Counted from the stretch's first letter, positions 53,662 through 63,682 are shown. The stretch is DNA of 64,000 nucleotides from Pseudodesulfovibrio alkaliphilus (GCF_009729555.1 NZ_WODC01000001.1:1-64000), one strand, 5' to 3'. A program made the numbers and translations. Notes: generated from the sequence alone by a model not told the origin.

Positions 53662-54604
53662 CGAGATCATCCGCAACGGCGACGACTTCCTGGTGGCCGC
53701 CCACGTCAACCCCGACGGCGACGCCATCGGCTCCACCTGCGCCGTGGGACACATCCTGGCCCGTCTTGGCAAACGGTTTCGGCTCTACAACCCTTCGGGC
53801 CTGCCCGCCAGCTACGACTTTGTCCCCCTGCCTGCGCCGTTTGAGACCGATCTTCCGGCAACAATGCCCGCCTTGACCATCGTTCTCGACTGCGGCGCGA
53901 TCGAGCGCATGGGGCCCGAGCTTCTCGCCCGAACCCGCGAGACACGCATCATCAACATCGACCACCACCTGGGCAACGGCGACTACGGCGACGAAAACTG
54001 GGTAGCCGTGGACCAACCCGCCGTGGGGTCCATGATCGCTCTCCTCGCCAAGGACCTGGGACTGCGCCTTGACGGAGGGCTGGCTGAGTGTGTCTACCTG
54101 GCCGTGTCAACGGACACCGGGTTCTTCTCCTACGGCTCCACCACCCCCGAGTCGCTGGAACTTGCGGCCGAGATGCTGCGCGACGGGCTTGATCTGGCCC
54201 GCATGAACATGCTCATCAACAAGCAATGGACCGAGGCGAGACTGCGCCTCTGGACCGAAGTCATGGGCAGCGTCGCTCTCTTTGCCGGCAAGCGGGTGGC
54301 CATCGGCGTCATCACCCGCGAGATGTTCCGACGCACAGGTACCGACTCCCAGGACACCGAAAATCTGATCAACACCATCCGCCGCCTCAAGAGCGTTCGC
54401 GTGGCCGTCATCCTCCGCGAGGAAAAGCCGGGAACCTACAAGTTCAGCCTGCGCTCCTACGGCGAGGACAACGTCCAGGCCATTGCCGCCCTCTTTGGCG
54501 GCGGAGGCCATCGCAACGCCTCGGGCGGCACCATTGCCGCTCCCCTTGAAGAAGTCCGCCGCCTTCTGGTGGACGCCATTACCAAATCCCTGGAGCTTGC
54601 CTGA
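53636..54604 (+). CDS. DHH/DHHA1 phosphoesterase (NrnA-like)
   Basis: The 322-aa protein has the DHH domain (HVNPDGDAIGST, DCGAIER, NIDHHLGN) with all metal-binding Asp/His, and a DHHA1 domain ending GGGGHRNASGG. NrnA-type enzymes degrade short oligoribonucleotides (nanoRNA) or pAp. The start at 53636 follows GAGGACATGGTCT; a Met 12 bases downstream is possible. It sits between rbfA and truB and overlaps both. Confidence 0.92.
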   Translation: MPDPMRRVSEIIRNGDDFLVAAHVNPDGDAIGSTCAVGHILARLGKRFRLYNPSGLPASYDFVPLPAPFETDLPATMPALTIVLDCGAIERMGPELLARTRETRIINIDHHLGNGDYGDENWVAVDQPAVGSMIALLAKDLGLRLDGGLAECVYLAVSTDTGFFSYGSTTPESLELAAEMLRDGLDLARMNMLINKQWTEARLRLWTEVMGSVALFAGKRVAIGVITREMFRRTGTDSQDTENLINTIRRLKSVRVAVILREEKPGTYKFSLRSYGEDNVQAIAALFGGGGHRNASGGTIAAPLEEVRRLLVDAITKSLELA

Positions 54605-55545
54605 TGGGTCGCCGCAGAAAAAAGCGCAGCGCCGAGCAGCTCGACGGCCTGTTGGTCCTCAACAAGCCGTCCGGCCCCACTTCGGCCGCCTGCCTCAACG
54701 ACATCAAATACCGGCTCAAGCAGTTCAAGATCGGCCACGCCGGAACCCTGGACCCCTTGGCCGAAGGGGTCTTGCTCGTTCTGCTCGGCCATGGTACCAA
54801 GCTGGCTACATACCTCAGCGGCGCGACAAAGACCTATCGCGGAACGCTCAAGCTCGGACTTTCCACCGATACCTATGATATTCAAGGGGAAATAGTCTCC
54901 GAAACAGCGGTTGAGGCCAGCGCCGAGGATGTCGTAAAGGAAATTTTGCACTGGAATCTGTTGACAGAGCAGGAAGTTCCAGCCTATTCGGCTGCCAAAC
55001 ACGAGGGCACGCCGCTGTATGCCATGGCCCGCGAGGGACTGGCAACTCCGGTCAAGACAAAGCCCATTGTTATTTCTCATGTGGAAGTGCTGGACGTGCG
55101 AATGCCGGAGGCGGTGTTCAGGGTCAGCTGTTCCGCGGGCACCTACATACGATCCCTGGTCCACAGCTTGGGGATGCGAATGGGGTGCGGCGCAGTGCTG
55201 ACCGGCCTGACCCGCGAGCGCAGCGAGCCCTTCGGGCTTGATGCGGCTCACGACCTCTCGGACGTTCTGGAGAATGCGGACTCGTTCGCGGACAAGGTGA
55301 TCCCCCTGCGGGACACCCTGCCCCACTGGCCCCGCTTCACGCTGACGCGGCCTCTGGCCGGACTTGTCAGAAACGGGGCCTGGCTGCCCGTAGCCGACGA
55401 TCCGGCCCGGGGGCTCTACGGCACCATCGGCGATCGGGCGTTTCTGCTCGATCACGACGGAGCGCCGCTGGCCCTGGTGGAGGCAAAAATCCAGGACGGT
55501 AAGCCCAGGTGGGCCATTCTCAGAGGTCTGTGGGGCGAGGACTGA
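54604..55545 (+). CDS. truB: tRNA pseudouridine(55) synthase
   Basis: The 313-aa protein has the TruB catalytic signature HAGTLDPLAEGVLLVL (Asp in GTLDP) and AYSAAKHEGTPLY, with a C-terminal extension. It converts U55 to pseudouridine in the T-loop. Its ATG shares a base with the DHH stop (TGATG). N-terminal residues (GRRRKKRSAEQL) are basic. Confidence 0.96.
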   Translation: MGRRRKKRSAEQLDGLLVLNKPSGPTSAACLNDIKYRLKQFKIGHAGTLDPLAEGVLLVLLGHGTKLATYLSGATKTYRGTLKLGLSTDTYDIQGEIVSETAVEASAEDVVKEILHWNLLTEQEVPAYSAAKHEGTPLYAMAREGLATPVKTKPIVISHVEVLDVRMPEAVFRVSCSAGTYIRSLVHSLGMRMGCGAVLTGLTRERSEPFGLDAAHDLSDVLENADSFADKVIPLRDTLPHWPRFTLTRPLAGLVRNGAWLPVADDPARGLYGTIGDRAFLLDHDGAPLALVEAKIQDGKPRWAILRGLWGED

Positions 55546-55606
55546 CCCGCCCGCCGACGCACCGAAGGCTATTTGATACGAAACACTCAATTAGGAGGAT
55601 ACCGCT

Positions 55607-55876
55607 GTGGTCATGACTGCCGAAGACAAGCAGAAGATCGTTGAAGAGTACAAGACCTGCGAGGGCGACACCGGCTCTCCCGAGGTCCAGGTCGCGTTGC
55701 TGACCGCCCGCATCCAGTACCTGACCGAACACTTCAAAACCCACAAAAAGGACTTCCACTCCCGCACCGGCCTGCTGAAGATGGTCGGACAGCGCCGGAA
55801 GCTTCTGAAGTATCTTCAGAACAAGGATGTCCAGCGCTACCGCGACCTGATCGGTCGCCTCGGCCTGCGCAAGTAG
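55607..55876 (+). CDS. rpsO: 30S ribosomal protein S15
   Basis: The 89-aa protein matches S15: [46 protein letters not shown] at 55607 with AGGAGG upstream is the likely start; the ATG at 55613 would remove two residues. S15 binds 16S helix 22 early in assembly. Confidence 0.97.
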   Translation: MVMTAEDKQKIVEEYKTCEGDTGSPEVQVALLTARIQYLTEHFKTHKKDFHSRTGLLKMVGQRRKLLKYLQNKDVQRYRDLIGRLGLRK

Positions 55877-55895
55877 TTCTTTGAAACACTGATGT

Positions 55896-55919
55896 CGGGG
55901 GAGGCGCCAGCCTCCCCCG
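55896..55919 (+). terminator. Hairpin between rpsO and pnp
   Basis: A perfect 10-bp stem CGGGGGAGGC/GCCTCCCCCG with a GCCA loop, followed by GTTGTTTGT. It is a probable terminator or RNase processing site, as at rpsO-pnp in other bacteria. Confidence 0.7.
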
Positions 55920-56127
55920 GTTGTTTGTCACTTTCTGCGGCGGAGCCGACTTTTGTTGCTCCGCGCAAGACCCCCTCACGCGACGTTTAGTTGGCTGCGG
56001 AAGGCGTTTTTGGACACGAATTTCCGGTCCGAACTCTCCAAAAGCTCCTCCCCAAGCCGGCTAACCCCAAAGAGGGTCAATCGCAGGAAGTGATCCACCC
56101 ATTACCTAAAGAAAGGTAGGATTATCC

Positions 56128-58371
56128 ATGCTGAAACCCTTTGACAGCACCAGCCTGACCACCACGGTCGGCGGCATCGACATCACCATCGAAACGGGCA
56201 AGTACGCCCGTCAGGCCAGCGGTGCCGTGACCATCCGGTCCGGCGGCACCGTCATCCTGGTCACCTCCACCACCCAGCCGCTGGAAGTGGACCGTGGCTT
56301 CTTCCCCCTGACCTGCAACTACCAGGAAATGGCCTATGCGGCCGGTCGCGTGCCGGGCAACTATTTCCGCCGCGAAGGCCGCCCTTCCGAGCGCGAAACC
56401 CTGATCTCCAGGCTCATCGATCGACCCATCCGGCCCCTGTTCGCCAAGGGCTTTGCCGACGAGGTGCAGATCATCGCCACGGTCCTCTCGGCCGACAAGC
56501 ATGTCAATCCCGACGTGCTGGCCCTGACCGGCGCCTCGGCAGCGACCCACATCTCCAAGATGCCCTTCCTCGGCCCCATCGTGGGCGCTCGTGTCGGGTA
56601 TGTGGACAAGCAGTTTGTCCTTTTCCCGTCCTACAAGGGGATGGAGGAGCTTTCCAGCCTGAATCTGGTCTTCGCCGCCACACGCGAGGCCATGGTCATG
56701 GTCGAAGGCGGGGCCAACTTCGTCAGCGAGGAGCTGGTGGCCGACGCCCTGGCCTGGGGCCACGAACAGGTCCAGCCCCTTTTTGACATTCAGGACGAAC
56801 TGCGCGCCAAGGTCGGCGTGCCCAAGATGGAAGTCACCCCGCCCAAGCAGGACGAGGAGCTTGTCGCCTTCCTCGGCGAAATCATCACCGACGACCTGCG
56901 CACCGCCGTGACCACCCCGGAGAAAATGATCCGCTACGCGGCCAAGGACGCGGCCAAGCAGAAGGCCAAGGAAGCCGTGGCCGAGAAGTTTCCTGACGAC
57001 GAGGCCAAGCTCAAGGCTGTGGGCGACGTTGTCGCCGACCTGACCAAGAAGATCGTGCGCGAGCGCATCGTCAAGGAAGGGCTGCGCATTGACGGCCGCG
57101 ACACCACCACGGTGCGCCCCCTCTCCATCGAGACCGGCGTTCTGCCCATGACCCACGGTTCCAGCCTGTTCCGCCGCGGCGAGACCAGCGCCCTGGCCGT
57201 GGCCACCCTGGGCTCCACCCGCGACGAGCAGCGCTACGACTCCCTGCTGGGCGACGCCACCAAGCGGTTTATGCTCCACTACAACTTCCCGCCCTATTGC
57301 GTGGGCGAAGCCCGCATGCTGCGCGGCACCAGCCGCCGCGAAGTGGGCCACGGCGCCCTGGCCGAACGCGCCATCGCTCCGGTGCTGCCCAACCAGGACG
57401 AGTTCCCCTTCACCATCCGTGTGGTCTCGGAGATCATGGAGTCCAACGGCTCCTCGTCCATGGCCTCGGTCTGCGGCGCGACCCTGTCGCTGATGGACGC
57501 GGGCGTGCCCATCTCCGCCCCGGTGGCGGGCATCGCCATGGGCCTGTGCAAGGAAGGCGACCAATTCTTCGTGCTCACCGACATCCTCGGCGACGAAGAT
57601 GCCCTGGGCGACATGGACTTCAAGGTGGCCGGAACCCGCGAGGGCATCACCTCCATCCAGATGGACATCAAGATCTCGGGCATTCCGTCCGAGGTTCTGA
57701 AAAAGGCCCTCAGCCAAGCCCGGGACGCCCGTCTGCACATCCTCGACCACATGGCCGAGGTGCTGCCCGAGCCCCGCGCCGAACTCTCCGACCTGGCCCC
57801 GCAGATGGCCGTGGTCTACATCGACCCCGAGAAGATCCGCTCGGTCATCGGACCCGGCGGCAAGAACATCAAGGCGATCACCGCCGAAACCGAGGCCGAC
57901 ATCGACATCGAGGATTCCGGCAAGATCTCCATCTTCGCCCCCACCCTCGCCTCCATGGAAAAGGCCAAGGAAATGGTCCTCTACTACGACCAGAAACCCG
58001 AGCCGGGCAAGAACTACCTCGGCACGGTGCGCAAGGTGCTCGAAGTGGGCGCCCTTGTCGAAATCCTGCCCGGACAGGAAGGCATGCTCCACGTCTCCCA
58101 GCTCGATTTCGAGCGGGTCGAGCGCGTTGAGGACGTGGTCCAGCTCGGTCAGGAGGTCTGGGTCAAGTGCATCGCCCTTGAGCCCGGCGGACGCATCCGC
58201 CTCTCCCGCAAGGCATGGCTGATGGAGCAGGCCGGGCAGGAGGTTGACCTTGAGGAGTTCAAGCGCCCCGCTCCACGCGGCGACCGGGACGGCGGACGCC
58301 GCGATGATCGCAGCGGACGTGGCCGTCGCGACGACCGCGGGGGCGACCGCGGAGGCCGTGGCCGCCGCTAG
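56128..58371 (+). CDS. pnp: Polyribonucleotide nucleotidyltransferase
   Basis: The 747-aa PNPase has two RNase PH domains, an alpha-helical linker, a KH domain (VIGPGGKNIKAITAETEADI) and S1 (GTVRKVLEVGALVEILPGQEG). The active-site region GDMDFKVAGTREGITSIQMDIKI is intact. A C-terminal tail of about 35 residues is rich in Arg, Gly and Asp (RGDRDGGRRDD..., ending RGRR), resembling RGG-type RNA-binding tails. Pairing with rpsO is conserved widely. The gap upstream (55877-56127) holds one hairpin and no gene. Confidence 0.97.
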   Translation: MLKPFDSTSLTTTVGGIDITIETGKYARQASGAVTIRSGGTVILVTSTTQPLEVDRGFFPLTCNYQEMAYAAGRVPGNYFRREGRPSERETLISRLIDRPIRPLFAKGFADEVQIIATVLSADKHVNPDVLALTGASAATHISKMPFLGPIVGARVGYVDKQFVLFPSYKGMEELSSLNLVFAATREAMVMVEGGANFVSEELVADALAWGHEQVQPLFDIQDELRAKVGVPKMEVTPPKQDEELVAFLGEIITDDLRTAVTTPEKMIRYAAKDAAKQKAKEAVAEKFPDDEAKLKAVGDVVADLTKKIVRERIVKEGLRIDGRDTTTVRPLSIETGVLPMTHGSSLFRRGETSALAVATLGSTRDEQRYDSLLGDATKRFMLHYNFPPYCVGEARMLRGTSRREVGHGALAERAIAPVLPNQDEFPFTIRVVSEIMESNGSSSMASVCGATLSLMDAGVPISAPVAGIAMGLCKEGDQFFVLTDILGDEDALGDMDFKVAGTREGITSIQMDIKISGIPSEVLKKALSQARDARLHILDHMAEVLPEPRAELSDLAPQMAVVYIDPEKIRSVIGPGGKNIKAITAETEADIDIEDSGKISIFAPTLASMEKAKEMVLYYDQKPEPGKNYLGTVRKVLEVGALVEILPGQEGMLHVSQLDFERVERVEDVVQLGQEVWVKCIALEPGGRIRLSRKAWLMEQAGQEVDLEEFKRPAPRGDRDGGRRDDRSGRGRRDDRGGDRGGRGRR

Positions 58372-58392
58372 ACGCTTCCTCTGAATGAAAAC

Positions 58393-58423
58393 AAAGGCGA
58401 CCGTCCCCGGACGGTCGCCTTTT
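58393..58423. terminator. Bidirectional terminator between pnp and MEMO gene
   Basis: AAAGGCGACCGTCC-CC-GGACGGTCGCCTTTT: a 14-bp stem with a 2-base centre and T-runs in both directions, between convergent genes. Confidence 0.88.
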
Positions 58424-58449
58424 GCGTTCGAAGATTCTCGGCAGACGCC

Positions 58450-59274
58450 CTAGCCCACCAGCACGCCCGCGTAGCCCACCACCTGATCGAAATCGCCGGA
58501 CGCCTCTCCCGAAGTGGCGTAGGCTGCCAAGTGCCCCCAGGTCGCGCCCATTTCCAGAGCCGCGAACAGGGCCACGGTCATGGGCAGCACCCCGCACATG
58601 GAGATGGAGTGCGAGCGCACCGTGTCGAACAGGCCCCGCGGATCAAGGGCCAGCACAGCATCAAGGGCCAGCGAGTCGAGCCGCCGGGCCTCGTCGTGGG
58701 ACACATAATGGCTCATATCCGAGCTGACCACCATGGACACCGGCCTGGAATAGGCCGCAAGGGTCCGGCCAATGGCCCGCCCCACCCCCTCAAGATCGGC
58801 AAAGGAGCGAGAGGCCACGGCCAGGGGAACCATGGTCACCAACGGGTCGAGCCGGTGCAAAAAGGGCAGGACGACCTCGATGGAATGCTCGCGCAGGTGG
58901 GCGGCCGTGTCCGCCTTGATGCGCTGATCGGCCGCGAGCAGGAGCGAGGCCAGCTCCTGGTCCACGGGAAGGGCTGCGCCCGGAATATGCCAGTTGCCGT
59001 CGGGCCAGAGGGCGAATGGAAGGCCAAGGCCGGTATGATTGGGGCCAAGAAGCAGCACAGTGCTGGCCAGCGCCGCCCCCGCCAGGGTCATGCCGCAAAC
59101 GCCGCCCGAGTAGATGTATCCGGCGTGGGGCACCATGGCCAGAAGGGTCCGGGCGCCCTCGGGTGCGTGCTTTTCAGGAAAACTTTGCGGCGAGAGAAGG
59201 CCCTGCACCACCGCACCAAGACGAGCCGGGTCGGCATCGTAGAAACGTCCGGCCACAACGGGCTGTCTGTCCAT
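58450..59274 (-). CDS. amrB: MEMO-family protein (AmmeMemoRadiSam system protein B)
   Basis: The 274-aa protein matches MEMO1: AGRFYDAD at the N-terminus, VPHAGYIYSGGVCG, LGPNH, REHSIEVVLPFL, and SSDMSHYVSHDEA. In bacteria MEMO often occurs with AMMECR1 and a radical SAM enzyme, but neither partner is beside it here. Metal binding by His/Asp residues is known for the fold; its reaction is uncertain. The start at 59272-59274 follows AAGGAGAGAGTC. It is 16 bases downstream of the TPR gene. Confidence 0.93.
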   Translation of the reverse strand: MDRQPVVAGRFYDADPARLGAVVQGLLSPQSFPEKHAPEGARTLLAMVPHAGYIYSGGVCGMTLAGAALASTVLLLGPNHTGLGLPFALWPDGNWHIPGAALPVDQELASLLLAADQRIKADTAAHLREHSIEVVLPFLHRLDPLVTMVPLAVASRSFADLEGVGRAIGRTLAAYSRPVSMVVSSDMSHYVSHDEARRLDSLALDAVLALDPRGLFDTVRSHSISMCGVLPMTVALFAALEMGATWGHLAAYATSGEASGDFDQVVGYAGVLVG

Positions 59275-59290
59275 GACTCTCTCCTTCTCC

Positions 59291-62200
59291 CTAGCGTGGA
59301 GCGGGTGCGTACTGTTGCGCCTTCTGCTCCAACTCATAGGTGTCCAACGCCGATTTCGCCAACTGGGCCTGAAGGCTCTCGGGTTTTTTCTCGACAATGT
59401 CGCTCAGGAGCTGCTTCCACTCGTCCATGGCACCTGCCTTGCGATAGATCCGCGCCAGCTTGAACCGGGTCGAGGCCCACTCGGGATTGCCCACGTCAAT
59501 GTAGCGGTCATACTCCCTGGCCCACTTGAGGGCCTCCTCGTAGCGCCCGGAGCGCTCTGTGGCATAGATGGACATGAGTACGGCGTCCTTGACCTTCTCG
59601 GGATCGCCCCGGGTCTGCAACAGCAGGGACAACGCCTCCTGAGCATAGACGAATACCCGACGAAGATCCTGCTCCTCCATGGCCGACTTGGCCATATAGT
59701 ACATGGCGTAAGCGCGAAAAGCCGGGTCCACCTTGACATCCTTGGCCAGCTCGGCCCACATCACCAGCGCTTTGGACGCCTCCCCGAGATTCTGCAGCGA
59801 CATGGCCCTGGCGTACTCGAACTGGCGCAGCCGCTCGGGCGACAGGGACCAGTTGGTCCGGGCCATCTCTACCACATCGGCTATCTCCTTCCAGGCCAGC
59901 TGGTCGAGATAGATATTCACGGCAAGCCCCAGAGCCTCGTCGGACACGCCGGGCTTCTGCTCTGGCACCAGGTAGGGCCTGATCAGCTCAAGGGCCTTTT
60001 CCGGCTTGCCTATCCGCGAGTAGCTGAGGGCCACCTGAAGAATGACCGCATCGTCGACCTTGGTATCTTCCTGCCCGATGAAGTCGTAAGTCTCCCAGTA
60101 TCTGACGACCCTGCCAAAGCGCTCCTCGGCAACCATGCCGGGCACGGCCAAGGCAAAGACCGAGTCGCCCAGGGAGCGCGCCCTGGCCACCAGCGGACTG
60201 GAGGGATACTTCTCTATGAGATCCTGGGCAGCGCCCAGGGCTTCGGGATACTGGCGGTTAAAGGCATACCACATGGCCAGCTTGAGTTGGGCCACCGGGG
60301 CCAGCGGGCTGTCCGGGAACTGTTCCACTATCTGTTGGTATATCCGCTCGGGACGCAGGTTGTAAGGCCGATCGAAGACGCTGACCATATCCATCATGGA
60401 CGGGTCGTCATAGATGCCCTCCTCGGCCAGACGCATGCTGGCCACCAGCCCGCCTTCCTTGGTCGGGAATTCCAGCACGGTCCGCTCATATATCTGCTTT
60501 GCCGCGTCCTTTTCACCCAGATGCAAGTAGATGTCGCCGATGCGGGCCAGAACCACATCCGCGCCCTCGCTCTCTGGATTGAGGTTGTAGTAGGTGAAGA
60601 AATGGTCCTTGGCCTGAGCCCACTTCTCAAGAGCCATCTCCACACCGCCCGCCAGCCGCAGAAATTCCATGTTTTCCATGTAATAATCCGGCCAGCGTTT
60701 ATCGATGTAGTCCACGATCTGATAGGCCTGCTCCACGAATCCGGTCCGGTTGAGGGACTGGGCCAGATAATAGGACGCGGGTTTGGCCAACTGGTGCTCG
60801 GGATAGGTCTGAATGAGATACTGGAACTGGTCCGCTGCCTTGAGATACTCGCCCCGGCGATAATAGTATTCACCCCAGTAGTAACTGATGGAGGGGATGT
60901 TGTCGTCATCGGGGTAATTGTCCTGCAGAACCTTGAAATATGCCTTGGCTTCGGGAAAATTGTTCACCTGGAGGTTGAGCAGGCCGAGGTTGAGCAGGGA
61001 GCTGGGCACACGGGTGGATTGAAGATTGGCGTTCATGGCCTCGATGAAGGCCTGGGCGATCTCGCCGAAATGACCTGAGAGGTCATGACCATAAAGCTGT
61101 TTCTTGATGTCGGCCACAGCGTAGAGCGTCTCTTCGCGAATATCCAGAGGCACCTCAGGCTGTCTGAGAATATCTTCGAAAAGCGGCAGGGCCTCGCCCA
61201 GCTTGCCGCTGAACATGAGGGACTGGGCATCCTGGACCTGCTCGGCCAACTCCCGCTCCCTGATACTTGCCGGAGTTTCGGATTCGGGCTCGGGCAGCGC
61301 TTCGGGCGCCGGAGCCTCCTGGGCCAGAGGCTCCACCGTGACCGCCGGGCCCTGCTCTGCCACCTGGGCCGCCTCCTCAGGGCTCAGAACCGGAGGCGGC
61401 GCACCCTGCACCACGGCGGGCGGCGCGGCCAGATCTCCGGCCATGCCTTCCTGGTGGGATGGGTCCCCAGGCACCGCCTGAAAGCCATCAGACTCCTGGG
61501 TCTGCTCCCGGAATCCCGGGTCGATTTGAACCGCACCGGGAGGCGGCGCAACGTGGCCGCCCACCATGGAACCGTCGGACCCTGGGATGGGCGAGGCGTC
61601 CACCACCTGGGCTCCGCCGGAAAACGGACCGGCCAGCTCCGCGAACTTGACCTCATCGGCCGTCCGGTTTTGGGCCCTGAATCGCAGGGCGCTCGATGCC
61701 GGATACTCGCCTGTCCGTTCAGGGGAGGCAGCCACCGGAGCGGGGACCTGCGCCCCTGACGCATCAGGGACTGAAGGGACCGGGGCCTCGTCTGAAACAG
61801 CCACGTCACCAGGCGGAGCCACCTCGGTGCGCACGGAATAAGGCACGGCAAAGAAGGGGCGGCGGTCGGCGGGAACGCCTGATTCCGGGGGCAGCTGGGT
61901 TTCGGCAGGCCCACTCCCTTGCACCGGGACGGCTTCGGAGGTCGGCTCCGCAGCCTCGGCGGGCTCTGCGGTCGGCCTGGGGGCCTGAGCAGCCTCGGAC
62001 GGCGGACGCCAGCGCGCTCCGATGGGGTCGCGGAAAATCTGAAGCACAAACTCCGGCCTGCCCGGAGTGGGCAGACTGATGAAGCCAAAGGCATCGGTCT
62101 TGGTGGTGATGAGGACGCCCTCGTCGTCGGAACGGATGGCCTCCACCAATTTGCCCGGCATATCCTTGGTTCCTGGCCGAGGCTCGGTATCCCAAATGGT

Positions 62201-62407
62201 CGCCGGGAGTTGGACCCGAAGCTCCCGCGGGCCTGTCCGACGCACTGAATTTTCAGGCAAAGAGCCGGAATCAAAAGAAAAAGTGAGCCTGTCAGAATCC
62301 CCCTGAGAGGCAAAATTCACGCGCAGGGCCGCCGCCGGATCAGGCAGGCACAACCAGGCAATCAGGGCCAGCGCAACGGGCCAGGGGGTGAATTTGGCTC
62401 TTTTCAC
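59291..62407 (-). CDS. Exported TPR protein with AMIN-like N-terminus
   Basis: The 1038-aa protein has a signal peptide (KFTPWPVALALIAWLCLPDPAAA), then an AMIN-like beta domain (about 30-110) with phrases such as DRLTFSFD and LRVQLPATI. A long Pro/Ala/Glu-rich spacer (about 135-390) follows, then a C-terminal solenoid of TPR repeats (about 395-1030). AMIN-like domains target periplasmic proteins to peptidoglycan or outer-membrane machines. It may serve as a periplasmic scaffold for the flagellum or cell wall. The start is uncertain: GTG at 62405-62407 or 62411-62413, neither with a clear ribosome-binding site. It follows the sigma-54 activator gene by 72 bases. Confidence 0.85.
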   Translation of the reverse strand: MKRAKFTPWPVALALIAWLCLPDPAAALRVNFASQGDSDRLTFSFDSGSLPENSVRRTGPRELRVQLPATIWDTEPRPGTKDMPGKLVEAIRSDDEGVLITTKTDAFGFISLPTPGRPEFVLQIFRDPIGARWRPPSEAAQAPRPTAEPAEAAEPTSEAVPVQGSGPAETQLPPESGVPADRRPFFAVPYSVRTEVAPPGDVAVSDEAPVPSVPDASGAQVPAPVAASPERTGEYPASSALRFRAQNRTADEVKFAELAGPFSGGAQVVDASPIPGSDGSMVGGHVAPPPGAVQIDPGFREQTQESDGFQAVPGDPSHQEGMAGDLAAPPAVVQGAPPPVLSPEEAAQVAEQGPAVTVEPLAQEAPAPEALPEPESETPASIRERELAEQVQDAQSLMFSGKLGEALPLFEDILRQPEVPLDIREETLYAVADIKKQLYGHDLSGHFGEIAQAFIEAMNANLQSTRVPSSLLNLGLLNLQVNNFPEAKAYFKVLQDNYPDDDNIPSISYYWGEYYYRRGEYLKAADQFQYLIQTYPEHQLAKPASYYLAQSLNRTGFVEQAYQIVDYIDKRWPDYYMENMEFLRLAGGVEMALEKWAQAKDHFFTYYNLNPESEGADVVLARIGDIYLHLGEKDAAKQIYERTVLEFPTKEGGLVASMRLAEEGIYDDPSMMDMVSVFDRPYNLRPERIYQQIVEQFPDSPLAPVAQLKLAMWYAFNRQYPEALGAAQDLIEKYPSSPLVARARSLGDSVFALAVPGMVAEERFGRVVRYWETYDFIGQEDTKVDDAVILQVALSYSRIGKPEKALELIRPYLVPEQKPGVSDEALGLAVNIYLDQLAWKEIADVVEMARTNWSLSPERLRQFEYARAMSLQNLGEASKALVMWAELAKDVKVDPAFRAYAMYYMAKSAMEEQDLRRVFVYAQEALSLLLQTRGDPEKVKDAVLMSIYATERSGRYEEALKWAREYDRYIDVGNPEWASTRFKLARIYRKAGAMDEWKQLLSDIVEKKPESLQAQLAKSALDTYELEQKAQQYAPAPR

Positions 62408-62479
62408 AGTCACGTCGAGCAGTTATGCAATTGTCGTGCTACACGGCGCATCGGAGATAATGCAGCCATGGGCGACGGG

Positions 62480-63493
62480 TCACAGCAGATCCCGTTTCTT
62501 CAGCTTCTCAATGAGGGTCGTGCGTTTGATCCCGACCATCTCTGCGGCCTTGTTCTTGACACCGTCACACTGATCCAGCGCCTCTTCCAACAGCCTCCCC
62601 TCAATGGTTTCAATGAAGTCCTTGAGCTTGAGCCCCTTGTCCTCCATATCCTTGAGCGTAGGCCAGACAAACCCAGCTGGCCGCAAGGACTCCACTTCGA
62701 CCACCTTGCGCAGCGGCTTTTCGCCGATGTCGTGAAACATCTTGTCCGGCAGATCCTCGGGCGTGACCTCACCGGCATCGCAGAGGATGGAAAGCCGCTC
62801 CATGAAGTTTTCCAGCTCGCGGACATTGCCCGGCCAGGAGTAGGTCAAAAGCATCTCGCGGGCGCGTTCCGAGAGGGTCAGGGGCTTGCGGTCCTTGGTC
62901 TTGCAATGGGAGGAAAGAAAATGCTGGGCCAGAAGCAGGATGTCGCCCCCCCTCTCGCGCAGGGGCGGCAGATGCAGAGGGATGACGTTGAGCCGGTAGA
63001 AGAGATCCTCGCGGAACCGTCCGGTCCGAACCTCTTCCTCAAGATCGCGATTGGTGGCGGCCACCACGCGAACATCCACCTTCTTGACACAAGTGCCGCC
63101 GACCCGCTCGATTTCCTTCTCCTGCAGGGCACGCAAAATCTTGACCTGCAGGCTCAGATCCATCTCGCCTATCTCGTCGAGAAAAATGGTACCGCCGTCT
63201 GCCAGCTCGAACCGGCCCGGACGGGTGCGGATGGCGTGGGTGAAGGCGCCCTTCTCGTGGCCGAACAATTCGGATTCAAGAAGCTCCCGCGGAATGGCCC
63301 CGCAATTGATGGGCACAAAGGCGTTGTCGCGGCGGGTGCTGTTGCGGTGCAGGGCGCGCACCAACAGCTCCTTGCCCGTGCCGGATTCGCCGGTAACGAG
63401 CACGGTGCTGTCCGTAGGCGCGACCTTGGCCAGCACCTTGAACACTTGGGCCAGGGCGGAACTGCCGCCGATGATGCCATCCAATTTGAGCAT
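62480..63493 (-). CDS. Receiver-less sigma-54 activator with GAFTHA
   Basis: The 337-aa protein starts directly with the AAA+ domain. Walker A is GESGTGKE (35-42), Walker B is GGTIFLDE, and the sigma-54 loop is GAFTHA (82-87) instead of GAFTGA. A C-terminal Fis helix-turn-helix (VKNKAAEMVGIKRTTLIEKL) follows. No receiver or other sensory domain is present. Its sequence around the loop (RPGRFELADGGTIFLDEIGEMDLSLQVK) is like the FlrC/FleQ group. AAGGAGAAGTG sets the start at 63491-63493. The nearby sigma-54 flagellar promoter is a plausible target, but this is inference. Confidence 0.88.
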   Translation of the reverse strand: MLKLDGIIGGSSALAQVFKVLAKVAPTDSTVLVTGESGTGKELLVRALHRNSTRRDNAFVPINCGAIPRELLESELFGHEKGAFTHAIRTRPGRFELADGGTIFLDEIGEMDLSLQVKILRALQEKEIERVGGTCVKKVDVRVVAATNRDLEEEVRTGRFREDLFYRLNVIPLHLPPLRERGGDILLLAQHFLSSHCKTKDRKPLTLSERAREMLLTYSWPGNVRELENFMERLSILCDAGEVTPEDLPDKMFHDIGEKPLRKVVEVESLRPAGFVWPTLKDMEDKGLKLKDFIETIEGRLLEEALDQCDGVKNKAAEMVGIKRTTLIEKLKKRDLL

Positions 63494-63682
63494 CACTTCT
63501 CCTTGCGTAATGGCGTGGAAATTCTGCCAAAGGGGGCTGCCCCGCATGGCCTTATCTGCACCTTGACCATCACTGTCAACAAAATGACGGCGTGTCAACA
63601 GGTCCGGACAACATTGGCCCGCTTAAGAACCTGCGCCGGAGCTGTGAGAGGGAATGGATATCCGGTGAAACGACACTGGACC

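Noticed and set aside
56122-58092. Minus-strand frame antisense to pnp
   Set aside because: It mirrors the pnp codons and has no start signal or family; pnp is certain.
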